From Streptomyces violaceoruber (lineage in GTDB: Bacteria; Actinomycetota; Actinomycetes; Streptomycetales; Streptomycetaceae), in assembly GCF_033406955.1 (NCBI RefSeq), contig NZ_CP137734.1, positions 1,364,001 through 1,428,000 on the forward strand: a DNA stretch of 64,000 nucleotides, given 5' to 3'. Shown here piece by piece: positions 8,850 through 16,890 of this stretch (positions are counted from its first letter, which is position 1; the number at the start of each line of letters is the position of its first letter). Under the pieces are notes generated by a model. It had not been told where the DNA came from. It saw only the letters and a program-made list of their open reading frames with translations, and did not search any database. A program made the position numbers and the translations under genes.

Positions 8850-8895
8850 GGGAGGGGTGGGGTGGGGTGGTGCGGTGCGGTGCGGTGCGGTGCGG
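8850..8895 (+). repeat. G-quadruplex-type tract plus (TGCGG)5 repeat
   Basis: Between the MetRS-like stop and the ATP-grasp start. Bases 8850-8867 contain four G-runs of 3 or 4 separated by single bases (GGG-A-GGGG-T-GGGG-T-GGGG), a textbook tight-loop quadruplex motif on the plus (template) strand. It is followed by five exact tandem TGCGG units at 8871-8895 that run up to the stop codon of the MetRS-like gene. Confidence 0.85.
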
Positions 8896-10416
8896 TCAGA
8901 GGGTGACGGGCAGGAGGCCGGCCAGGTCCGGCACGGTGCCCGGCGCCGCGGCCGTGTACCGGGCCTCGACGGCGGCGGCGAGGCCGGGCACCAGGGGCGC
9001 GGCGTGCTCGGCGGCGGCCCGCAGACCGGCGGCGGCGAGCCCGGGATCCTCCGGCGCCCTGGCGGCGAGCAGCGCCAACAGGTTCGCGGTGGTCTCGGCG
9101 GCCTGCCGCATCGAGAAGGTCTCCAGCGTGTAGGCCCGCCGCATCCGGTCGCGGTAGCGGTCCAGGAGCACCTCGGTCCGCGGCCCGGCCGTCACGGGCC
9201 GCCCGGTGTGCGGGGCCAGGGCCGCCGCGATGCTCTGGAGCGGCTGGTGCAGCCGGGTGCGTACGGTGTCCAGGAAGTCCGCCTCGGTGAAGTTGGCGGG
9301 CTGGTGCTCCGGGTTGTCGAGCGCGAGGTGGAAACGCACGTTGTCCGCGCCGTACTTGCCCACCAGGTCGCGGGCCCACACGAGGTGGCGGCGGCTGGTG
9401 GAGAACTTGGCCCCGTCCAGGTGGTAGAACTCGTTGGTCACGATCGCGGCCGACTCGGTCAGTCCGCCGTGCGCGAAGGTGAGCCCGAGGTGGGCGAAGG
9501 CGAAGTAGAACGTGTTGTCGTAGCCGAGGAACTGCACGAGTTCGAAGCCCGAGTCCGCAGCCCACACGCCGGGCGGGGTCGCGGGGGCGCGGCGGGCCCG
9601 CGCGGCCTCCGCCATGTGCCTGAGGCCCGGCAGCATCTCGGCCCAGACGTTGAAGACCTGGCCGTCGAAGCCGTCGATGCCGACCGGGATGCCCCAGTCG
9701 GCCGGGTAGCTGACCGGGAAGTCGGGCAGCGGCCGGGAGAGCATCTCGTCGACGAAGCGCAGCACGTGCGGGCGCATCGTGGCCCGCCGGGCGCGGTAGA
9801 ACTCGGTGAACTGCTGCCGGTACTCCTCCAGCGGCAGGACCAGGATCTCCGTCTCGCGCGGCTGGGTGGTGGCGGCGGGCCCGGCGCCGGTGCTCGCGGG
9901 GAAGAGCAGGGAGTCGACGTCGTTGGGGTGGCCGCAGTTCTCGCAGATCGCCCCGCAGGTGCCGACCAGGCACTCGGGGCAGTACCCGGTGGCGAAGGCC
10001 TCCAGGAGGTAGCGGCCGGTCCGCCCGCAGTACGGGAAGGTCCAGGTGCGGGTCTTGAGCCGGCCCGCCCGGTGCAGGCCGGTGAAGAACTCCCGCACCT
10101 CGGCGCGGTAGGCGTCGTCGGGGCTGGTGAACGCGTCGATGTCGATGCCGGCGAGTTCCAGTGTGCCGACGATCTCGCGGTTGCAGCGGGCCGCCAGCTC
10201 CACCGGGTCCAGGCCCAGCCGCTCGGCCGTGGTGACCACGTACGTCTGGTGGTCGTCGCCGCCGGACGCGTACAGGACGGTGTGCCCCAGCATCCGCTGG
10301 GCGCGGCTGAAGACGTCGGCGCCCAGGTAGGGCCCGGAGAGGTGGCCGACGTGCAGGTCGCCGTTGGTGGTGGGGGGTGTGGCGGTGACCAGGAAGCGGC
10401 GCGGGGCCGGTGTCAT
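8896..10416 (-). CDS. Methionyl-tRNA synthetase-like component of a hydrazine synthetase
   Basis: 506 residues from the ATG at 10416. It has class I synthetase hallmarks: HVGH (HIGH motif) at 22-25, a zinc-knuckle with Cys 146, 149, 154, 158 and 161, and KFSTS (KMSKS-like) at 337-341, then a short helical tail. In the pathways to s56-p1, pyrazofurin/formycin, triacsin and others, a MetRS-like domain activates an amino acid. With a cupin domain it then joins that amino acid to N-hydroxylysine, giving an N-N bond (Spb40-type hydrazine synthetase). Here the preceding gene is exactly such a cupin, overlapping by ATGA, and the N-hydroxylase follows the same pattern. A housekeeping MetRS is unlikely: the KMSKS loop is altered and the gene sits inside an NRPS operon. 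The amino acid activated (glycine in s56-p1) is unknown here. Confidence 0.88.
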   Translation of the reverse strand: MTPAPRRFLVTATPPTTNGDLHVGHLSGPYLGADVFSRAQRMLGHTVLYASGGDDHQTYVVTTAERLGLDPVELAARCNREIVGTLELAGIDIDAFTSPDDAYRAEVREFFTGLHRAGRLKTRTWTFPYCGRTGRYLLEAFATGYCPECLVGTCGAICENCGHPNDVDSLLFPASTGAGPAATTQPRETEILVLPLEEYRQQFTEFYRARRATMRPHVLRFVDEMLSRPLPDFPVSYPADWGIPVGIDGFDGQVFNVWAEMLPGLRHMAEAARARRAPATPPGVWAADSGFELVQFLGYDNTFYFAFAHLGLTFAHGGLTESAAIVTNEFYHLDGAKFSTSRRHLVWARDLVGKYGADNVRFHLALDNPEHQPANFTEADFLDTVRTRLHQPLQSIAAALAPHTGRPVTAGPRTEVLLDRYRDRMRRAYTLETFSMRQAAETTANLLALLAARAPEDPGLAAAGLRAAAEHAAPLVPGLAAAVEARYTAAAPGTVPDLAGLLPVTL

Positions 10417-10799
10417 CGGTCCTCCCCGTGGGGCTGCCCGGCGGCCGGGGCGGCGCCGAAGGGGCCGAGGGACCAGACCGACACCATCTCCAGTTCCTCG
10501 GTGTCCGAGGCGTTCTCGAAGTGGTGGCGCTGGTGGGCGCCGACCACCAGGGCGTCGCCCGCGGCGATCCGCGTCCGCTCCCCGTCGACCTCGGCGTGGC
10601 CGCTGCCGCGCACCACGTAGAAGTGCTCGTGGTCCTCGTGGGAGTGCGGGGTGGTGGCCGTGCCGGGCGCGACGGTGCACACCCCCATGCCGGTGTCCGA
10701 GGGTCCGCTGGACTCCCAGGGCAGGATGCGGCGGAACGCGCAGCCGTACTCCTCCTTGACGAGGGCGTCGGCCCGCCGCTGGATCCGGATGCCGCTCAT
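10413..10799 (-). CDS. Small cupin, N-N bond-forming partner of the MetRS-like protein
   Basis: 128 residues, single-domain cupin. Motif 1 is PHSHEDHEHFYVVRGSG near residues 49-66 and motif 2 is GDALVVGAHQRHHFEN near 80-95, giving the His/Glu set expected for one metal ion. In fused hydrazine synthetases (Spb40, PyfG type) a cupin of this kind precedes the MetRS-like domain and catalyses rearrangement of an O-aminoacyl hydroxylamine to the hydrazine. Here it is a separate protein whose stop codon overlaps the MetRS-like start (ATGA at 10413-10416) and whose start overlaps the stop of the N-hydroxylase (10796-10799). The three genes are thus translationally chained, strongly supporting joint function. 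Functional assignment rests on family knowledge plus context. Confidence 0.85.
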   Translation of the reverse strand: MSGIRIQRRADALVKEEYGCAFRRILPWESSGPSDTGMGVCTVAPGTATTPHSHEDHEHFYVVRGSGHAEVDGERTRIAAGDALVVGAHQRHHFENASDTEELEMVSVWSLGPFGAAPAAGQPHGEDR

Positions 10800-12157
10800 G
10801 CGTGGACTCCTTCGAACAGGGGGGTGGCGAGGTCTTGGTGGCCGGCGGCCGGGGTGCCGAGGACGGCGTCGAGGATGTCTCCGGCGCGGTGGGCGAGCAG
10901 CGACAGCAGGGTGCTGGTCAGGCCGTGGGTGTGTTCGGCGGCGCCGTGCAGGAAGATCCGCGGCGCGAAGCTCTCGTCGGTGCGTACCGAGTAGTCGCGG
11001 TCGACGAGCAGTTCGCCGTCCCCGTCCCTGAGCAGGTACGGGTCGACGCCGGTCAGCAGGCCGCGCGCCTCGCGGAAGTCGTAGCCGGTGGCCAGCACGA
11101 CCGCGTCGTGGCGCTCGCCGCGTTCCTCGCCGGTGAGCAGGTCGCGCAGGGTGGCGGTGACCAGGCCGTCCTCGGTGCGGGCACCGGTCAGTTCGGTGAA
11201 CCGGCTCAGGTGCAGCCGCTGCCCGCCGTGCACCTGCTGGTCGTAGAGGAGTCCGGCGACGGCGGTGATGTCCTCGTCGTCGACGGCGGCGTAGTTGGTC
11301 GCCTTCAGCTCCGCGAGGATGCCGCGGCGGCGCTCGGGTCCGGCGCCGTGGAACAGGTCGACGGAGGCGGGGTCGAAGATGGCGTTGGCCAGGGCGCTGC
11401 TGTTGGCGGGCATCAGCGCGAACCCGCGGTGCGCCAGGGTGACGTCCGCCGCCGGGAACTCGCCGGCCAGGTACTGGAAGATCTCCGCTGCGCTCTGTCC
11501 GGCGCCCACTACCAGGAAGCGGTAGGGAAGTTCGCGGCCGCGGTCGTGGAAGGGCCGGATGCCGCCCAGGAAGGAGCTGCTGTGCAGGACGGTGCCGTCC
11601 CGAAGGGTGCCGGGCTCGACGCCGGGCGGGACGATCGGGGTGCCGCCGGGCGCCAGGGACACGTGGTCGGCGGAGACGGTGTGCCGGGTGCCGTCCGGGC
11701 CGCGGTGGTCCACCTCCAGGCGGGTGACCCGTCCGTCGGGACCGGTCACCGGGCGGATCGCCTCGGCGGTGTTGCCGTAGGTGACGTAGCCGGCGAGCCG
11801 GTCGGCCGCCCAGCGGAAGTAGTCGACGTACTCGCGCCGGGTCGGGTTGAGCGTGCCCAGGTTGAGGAAGGGTTCCAGCCGGCCCTTGGACACCAGGTAG
11901 TTGGCGAAGCTGTAGGGGCTGGTCGGGTCCCTGGGGGTCACCAGGTCCTTCAGGAAGGCGACCTGCATGCGGGCGCCGGGCAGCAGCATGCCGGGATGCC
12001 AGGAGAAGGCGTCCCTGGATTCCAGGAAGTGCAGGGACGTCCCGGCGGCGGCCGGTCCGGCCGAGGCGTGCAGCGCGCTCATGGACAGGTGCGAGGGCCC
12101 GTAGCCGACGCCGAGCAGCCGGTGGTGCGGGTGTCCCCCGCGCGGGGCAGTGGTCAT
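10796..12157 (-). CDS. L-lysine N6- / L-ornithine N5-monooxygenase
   Basis: 453 residues, full length for the FAD/NADPH-dependent amino-acid N-hydroxylase family (PF13434). The FAD loop is GVGYGPSHL near residue 16, the substrate-side motif WHPGMLLPGARMQVAFLKDL near 52-72, the NADPH loop VVGAGQSAAEIFQYL near 217-231, and the late ATGYDF motif near 354. It hydroxylates the side-chain amine of lysine or ornithine, typically for hydroxamate siderophores or, with cupin/MetRS partners, as the nucleophile precursor for N-N bond formation. The neighbours here favour the latter; no siderophore IucA/IucC synthetase or N-acyltransferase is adjacent. Lysine is the more likely substrate by analogy with Spb38, but sequence alone does not settle lysine versus ornithine. 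Confidence 0.92.
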   Translation of the reverse strand: MTTAPRGGHPHHRLLGVGYGPSHLSMSALHASAGPAAAGTSLHFLESRDAFSWHPGMLLPGARMQVAFLKDLVTPRDPTSPYSFANYLVSKGRLEPFLNLGTLNPTRREYVDYFRWAADRLAGYVTYGNTAEAIRPVTGPDGRVTRLEVDHRGPDGTRHTVSADHVSLAPGGTPIVPPGVEPGTLRDGTVLHSSSFLGGIRPFHDRGRELPYRFLVVGAGQSAAEIFQYLAGEFPAADVTLAHRGFALMPANSSALANAIFDPASVDLFHGAGPERRRGILAELKATNYAAVDDEDITAVAGLLYDQQVHGGQRLHLSRFTELTGARTEDGLVTATLRDLLTGEERGERHDAVVLATGYDFREARGLLTGVDPYLLRDGDGELLVDRDYSVRTDESFAPRIFLHGAAEHTHGLTSTLLSLLAHRAGDILDAVLGTPAAGHQDLATPLFEGVHA

Positions 12158-12176
12158 GGTGTTCCTCTCCGCCGGG

Positions 12177-12584
12177 TCAGCCGGCCTGGACGGCGGGGCC
12201 GGTGCGGTCGTCGTCCAGCGGCCGGTAGTGGGCGTAGAACTTCTTGGTGGGCTCCAGGACCTCCCAGGTGCCGGTGAATCCGGCGGGGACGACGATGGTG
12301 TCGCCGGGGACGAAGGTGCGGGCGTTGCCGTCGTCGTCGGCGATGACCACCCGGCCGTGGAGCATGTGGTAGAACTCGTCCTCCTCGTACACCGCGCGGA
12401 ACTTGCCCGGGGTGCTCTCCCAGATGCCCGAGGTGAAGGCCCCGTCGGGGCTGGTGAAGTGCAGGGTGTTGGTGATGGCCAGCTCGCCGGAGATCCAGCG
12501 GTCCGGGCCCTTGCGCACCTGGCGCACGTTCTCCGGCTCGGACTCGCCGAGGACCACGATGTCCTTGATCGTTCTGCTCGTCAT
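12177..12584 (-). CDS. Cupin-domain protein (DUF861/cupin_3-like)
   Basis: 135 residues, one beta-barrel cupin. A conserved middle reads WESTPGKFRAVYEEDEFYHMLHGRVVI, best seen in pieces: EEDEFYHMLHG (motif 1 side, Glu/His ligands) and PGDTIVVPAGFTGTWEV (motif 2). The cupin_3 family, related to ureidoglycine aminohydrolase-type domains, often retains metal-binding but has many non-catalytic members. It starts inside the stop codon of the thioesterase-ended NRPS (ATGA at 12581-12584) and ends 19 bp before the N-hydroxylase, so it belongs to the operon. Its task is unknown; isomerisation or a supporting role in hydrazine formation are possible. It is distinct in sequence from the 128-residue cupin at 10413. 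Confidence 0.8.
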   Translation of the reverse strand: MTSRTIKDIVVLGESEPENVRQVRKGPDRWISGELAITNTLHFTSPDGAFTSGIWESTPGKFRAVYEEDEFYHMLHGRVVIADDDGNARTFVPGDTIVVPAGFTGTWEVLEPTKKFYAHYRPLDDDRTGPAVQAG

Positions 12585-15500
12585 GCCGATCCCTTCGCTG
12601 TACGGGTGTGAAAGAGTTCCGCGAGCCGCCGGGCGGCACCGCCGCGGACCACGGAGTAGTGCGTCTCGGGCAGGGGGGCGACCCGCGCGCCGGGCGGGAC
12701 GAGACCGGCCGGGTGCCGGTGCAGCGGTGTCAGGCCCCCGAAGGCGTCCGGTCGTTCCCGCTCGGCCGGTACGACCAGGAGCGGGCAGTCCTGCGGCAGG
12801 GGCCGCGGGCGGTGGTCGAGCAGCAGCCGGTACAGGGCGCGGTACTGGTCGTAGAGGCCGCGCAGGGCGTCGGCCGGCTCCCGGGGCAGGTGGGTGGCGG
12901 CGAGGTGTCCGAAGGGGTCCGGGTGGCCGGCCGGTACGGCGATCTCCGCGACGTCGTCCCGCTGGCCGAGGTAGTCGGTGAAGAACCCGGCCGCGGCGGC
13001 CCGTTCGTCAAGGTCCGCGCCGTCGGTGGCGGCCACGAAGCTGTCGACCAGGGTCAGCGAGAGGGGTTGGACGAGGTCGGTGCGGCGGGCGGTCTCCGCC
13101 GCGAGGACGCCGCCCATCGACCAGCCGAGGAGGTGGACGGGCCGTCCCAGGGCCGCGACCTCCCGCGCGTACCGCGCCGCCAGTTCGGGCAGGGTCGCGG
13201 GGAGCCGGCCGCTGGGCGGGGCCTGCAGGCCGTACACCGCGTACGGGGCGGGCAGCGCGTCGATCAGGGCGCGGTAGCCGAGGAGGTGTCCGCCCACCGG
13301 GTGGACCAGGACCAGTACCGCCCCGTCGCCGGGTCGGACCGGCACGAGCAGGGTGTCGACGTGCCGGTCGAGCAGCGCGTCCTGCCGCGCGACGGTGCTG
13401 GCCTCGAAGAGGCTGGACAGCGGGAGCCGGACGCCGAACTCCTCCTCGATCCGCCGGACCAGCCGCACCGCCGAGACCGAGCTGCCGCCGCTGGCGAAGA
13501 AGTCGTCGTCGACCGACCGGACGGCCGTGCCGCACACCTCCTGCCACAGCCGGGCCAGCGCCGACTCCCGTTCGGTGCGCGGTGCGCGGCCGGACGCGGC
13601 GGCCCGGTCGGCGTCCCCGCCCCCGGCCCCCGCCGCGTGCTCCTCGGCCAGGGCGAGGAGGGCGCGGGCGTCGCGCTTGCCGTTGGCGGTCAGCGGGAGG
13701 GCGGCGACGGTGTGGAAGGCGCTGGGCACCGCGTACGAGGGCAGGGTGGTGCCCAGCCGGGCGCGCAGCGCCGCGGGACCCGGGACCGGCTCGCCGTCGG
13801 TGCCCGGACCGCCGCCCTCCTCCGCGACGAGGAAGGCGATCAGGCGGGCGGCGGCACCGGTACCGGTGACGACGCAGGCCGCGGCCCGGACGCCGGGCTG
13901 CGCCGCCAGCTGCTGCTCGACCTCCAGGAGGTCCACCCGGTAGCCGCGCACCTTGGCCTGGCTGTCGAGGCGGCCGAGGAACTCCAGGGTGCCGTCGGGC
14001 CGGTAGCGGGCGTGGTCGCCGGTGCGGTACAGCCGCTCGCCGGTGCGGGGGTGGGTAGGGAAGCGGGCCGCGGTCAGTGCGGGCTGCCCGTAGTACGCCG
14101 CGGCCAGGCCGTCACCGGCGATGAAGAGTTCGCCGGGCACCCAGTGGGGCACGTCCGCGAAGCCCGCGTCCGGGTCGAGGACGTGGTAGCGCTGGTTGGC
14201 GAGGGGCAGCCCGTACGGCACGGACTTCCAGGACGGGTCGATCCGGTCCACGACGTGGTAGTTGGACCAGATGGACGCCTCGGTGGCGCCGCCCAGGGCG
14301 ACCACCTCGGCCTTGGGCGCGGCCCGCCGGACGCGGTCGGGCAGGCCGAGCGGGATCCAGTCGCCGCTGAGCAGGACCAGCCGCAGTCCGCCCAGGACGT
14401 CGGCGGCGCGTTCGTCGCCGAGGTGGTCGAGGAGCATGTCGAGGAGTGCCGGGACGGTGTTCCAGACGGTGGCGCCGCTGTGCCGCACCCAGTGTGCCCA
14501 CAGGTCGGGGTCGGGGCGGGCGGCGCAGGGCGGCACGACGACGGTGGCGCCGGCGCACAGCGCGCCGAACAGGTCGAAGGCCGAGAGGTCGAAGTGCAGT
14601 TCGGACAGCGACAGCAGCCGGTCGTCCGGGCCGACGCCGAAGCGCTCCACCATGTCCTGGACGGTGTTGAGCAGCCCGCCGTGCGGGATCGCGACGCCCT
14701 TGGGGGTTCCGGTGGAGCCCGAGGTGAAGATGACGTACGCGAGGTCGTCGGGGGCGGGCACCGGCAGCGGCAGGGGCTCGCCGGGGTGCCCCGGGGCGTC
14801 GAGGGGGAGCACGTGGACGGGCCGTTCCAGCTCCGCGAGGAGCCGTGCCCCCTCGGCGTCGGCCAGCACCCTGCCGATGCCGTGCCGGGCGAGCAGCGCG
14901 TCGAGCCGGGCGGGCGGCCAGTCCACGCCGAGCGGTACGTAGGCGCCGCCGGCCGCGACGACCGAGAGCGCGGCGAGGTACTGGCCGGGGCTCTTGCGCG
15001 CCAGCACGCCGACGAGTTCGCCGGGTGCCGTCCCGGACGCGGTCAGCGCGGCGGCCGTGCGCCCCACCCGGTCGGCGGCCTCGCGGTAGGTGGTCCTCCC
15101 GTCCGCGCCGTGCAGGGCGACGCGGTCGGGGGTGCGCGCGGCGCCCTCGCGCAGCCCGTCCAGGACCCCGCCGCCGGGGAGGTCGCGCGCGGTGCGGTTG
15201 GCGGCGGTGCGCGCGGCCAGCAGGGCCCCGGGCAGCGGCGGCGGGTGCGGGGCGGTCCAGGGGGCGTCGGCCCCGGCCAGGCGGCGCAGCAGGTCGGCGT
15301 GGGCCGCCGCCAACTCGTCGACCATGCCTTCGGGAAAGGCCTCGGCCACGTGGTCGAAGGTGCAGACGAGTTCCCCGTCCTCCTCGGAGACCTGGTGGTC
15401 GAGGAGGACCTGCGGGGTGTGCATGGACTTGAAGACCAGCTCCCACCCCTCGGCGCGCAGGTGCGGGGGCAGCACGTCGGACGCCGCTTCGTCGAGTCCC

Positions 15501-16804
15501 GACGCGAAGACGAACGGGCTGCCCACCGCGGCCCCGGGGCTCTCCCGGCGGGCCCGGCGGGCCACCTCCACCCCGGACAGCCAGGTGTGCGGCAGGTCCG
15601 CCATCAGCCGTCGTTGCAGGGCTTCGGCGCGCTCGGCGAAGGTGGCGCCGGTGCCGTCGCACTCCAGCAGCAGCGTGCTGCCGAAGTTCCCCACGCACGC
15701 GGCCGGTGCCGGGTCGGTGCCGTTCGGGCCGGCCGCCAGCATGGCGCGGGTGGCGACGAGGACGGTGAGGGTGAAGGAGGGCCGGCCCGACCAGCGGCGC
15801 AGCACCTCGGCGTAGGCCGCGCACAGCACGGAGTTGGCCGACAGGCCGGCGCCGCGGGCCCGTTCGCGCAGTGCCGCCCACACGGGTGCGGGCAGCCGGT
15901 GGCGGACCCGGGCGAAGCGGGCCCGGGCCGGGCGGGACAGGGCCGGCGGGGTCGGCGGGCCGGGCAGCGCGGGTGTCCGGCGCTGCCAGTGCGCGACCGC
16001 GTTGCGGTGGGCCTGGCTGTCCCGGTGGGCGGCGAGGGCCTCGGTGTACCGGGCGAAGTATCCGGGCGCCACGGGCGGTTCGGCGAACGGCCGCCCCTCG
16101 TAGGCGTCGGCCAGGTCGCGGCAGAGCAGCCCGATGGAGCGGGCGTCCAGGACGAACAGCCGCAGGCAGAGCAGGACGAAGGCGGTGTCGCGGGCGGAGT
16201 AGACCGCGCAGCCCAGTTGGGGGCCGTCCGTCAGGCCGGGCAGCAGCGCGGCCGCCGTCTCCCGTTCCCGGTGGAAGGCCGCGCGGGCCTCGGCGGCGTC
16301 GAGGTGGCTCCAGTCGACCAGGGCGGGGCCCCAGCCGTCGTCGAGCGGGACGACCCGTTGGCGGCCGTCCGGGCCGACCGCGGCGCGGAGCATCTCGTGC
16401 CGGGCGAGGACCGTGCGCAGCGCGCCGTGCCAGCGTCCGGTGTCGAGGCCCGGGACCTCGAAGCCGTGCGCGATGTACGCCGGGGTGGCCAGTTCGGGGA
16501 AGTCCGACTCGCCGACCTGGTAGGCGCTCTGGAGGTCGGTCACCGGGAAGGGGTGCCCGGACGGTCGGGGCTCCGGGTCCGCGGCGGCGACCCGGGGTCC
16601 GGGCAGGCCGGAATGGGCGGTGATCGCCGCGAGGACCGGCTCCTTCGCGGCCGTGAGGCCGTCGAGGAGCTCCCGGGGGGCGTCCGGCGGGGCGTCGACG
16701 GACAGTCTGCCGCGGCGGGCGCGCACCGTGACGCCCCGCTCGGCCAGTTCGCGAAGGAGCGCGAGCGGGTCCCGCTCCCCCGCACCCCGTTGTGTCTCTT
16801 CCAC
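12581..16804 (-). CDS. NRPS: docking domain - cyclization - adenylation (Cys) - thiolation - thioesterase
   Basis: 1407 residues from a GTG at 16804, nine bases after a GGAGGGG ribosome site. Residues ~10-65 form a TubC-type N-terminal docking domain. A heterocyclization (Cy) domain follows (~85-520); its DxxxxD motif reads RLFVLD near 216-221, so the first Asp is Arg. The A domain (~545-1040) has [11 protein letters not shown]. The specificity positions I read are D-L-F-N-L-S-L-I-W-K, one change from the cysteine code D-L-Y-N-L-S-L-I-W-K. A T domain (FFASGGSS) and a type I thioesterase (GWSMGG) end it. It should add cysteine, cyclise it to thiazoline if Cy is active, and release the product by hydrolysis or cyclisation. 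It follows the A-T-C-T protein by 86 bp. No oxidase for thiazole formation is fused and no MbtH gene is nearby. Confidence 0.93.
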   Translation of the reverse strand: MEETQRGAGERDPLALLRELAERGVTVRARRGRLSVDAPPDAPRELLDGLTAAKEPVLAAITAHSGLPGPRVAAADPEPRPSGHPFPVTDLQSAYQVGESDFPELATPAYIAHGFEVPGLDTGRWHGALRTVLARHEMLRAAVGPDGRQRVVPLDDGWGPALVDWSHLDAAEARAAFHRERETAAALLPGLTDGPQLGCAVYSARDTAFVLLCLRLFVLDARSIGLLCRDLADAYEGRPFAEPPVAPGYFARYTEALAAHRDSQAHRNAVAHWQRRTPALPGPPTPPALSRPARARFARVRHRLPAPVWAALRERARGAGLSANSVLCAAYAEVLRRWSGRPSFTLTVLVATRAMLAAGPNGTDPAPAACVGNFGSTLLLECDGTGATFAERAEALQRRLMADLPHTWLSGVEVARRARRESPGAAVGSPFVFASGLDEAASDVLPPHLRAEGWELVFKSMHTPQVLLDHQVSEEDGELVCTFDHVAEAFPEGMVDELAAAHADLLRRLAGADAPWTAPHPPPLPGALLAARTAANRTARDLPGGGVLDGLREGAARTPDRVALHGADGRTTYREAADRVGRTAAALTASGTAPGELVGVLARKSPGQYLAALSVVAAGGAYVPLGVDWPPARLDALLARHGIGRVLADAEGARLLAELERPVHVLPLDAPGHPGEPLPLPVPAPDDLAYVIFTSGSTGTPKGVAIPHGGLLNTVQDMVERFGVGPDDRLLSLSELHFDLSAFDLFGALCAGATVVVPPCAARPDPDLWAHWVRHSGATVWNTVPALLDMLLDHLGDERAADVLGGLRLVLLSGDWIPLGLPDRVRRAAPKAEVVALGGATEASIWSNYHVVDRIDPSWKSVPYGLPLANQRYHVLDPDAGFADVPHWVPGELFIAGDGLAAAYYGQPALTAARFPTHPRTGERLYRTGDHARYRPDGTLEFLGRLDSQAKVRGYRVDLLEVEQQLAAQPGVRAAACVVTGTGAAARLIAFLVAEEGGGPGTDGEPVPGPAALRARLGTTLPSYAVPSAFHTVAALPLTANGKRDARALLALAEEHAAGAGGGDADRAAASGRAPRTERESALARLWQEVCGTAVRSVDDDFFASGGSSVSAVRLVRRIEEEFGVRLPLSSLFEASTVARQDALLDRHVDTLLVPVRPGDGAVLVLVHPVGGHLLGYRALIDALPAPYAVYGLQAPPSGRLPATLPELAARYAREVAALGRPVHLLGWSMGGVLAAETARRTDLVQPLSLTLVDSFVAATDGADLDERAAAAGFFTDYLGQRDDVAEIAVPAGHPDPFGHLAATHLPREPADALRGLYDQYRALYRLLLDHRPRPLPQDCPLLVVPAERERPDAFGGLTPLHRHPAGLVPPGARVAPLPETHYSVVRGGAARRLAELFHTRTAKGSA

Positions 16805-16890
16805 CTCGCCGTACCCCTCCGACCTGTGTCCGTCGCCGCCCCTGTGGTGGCCCCGCCCGCGACGGGGCCACCGCCTCCGTCCGGGCGCCG

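Noticed and set aside
8896..10416. Housekeeping methionyl-tRNA synthetase (metG)
   Set aside because: The KMSKS loop is KFSTS, the C-terminal region is short, and the gene is translationally coupled to a cupin and N-hydroxylase in an NRPS operon.
10796..12157. Piperazic acid pathway (KtzI/KtzT type)
   Set aside because: The N-hydroxylase fits, but there is no KtzT-like haem protein in the run; the cupin and MetRS-like partners indicate the other N-N route.
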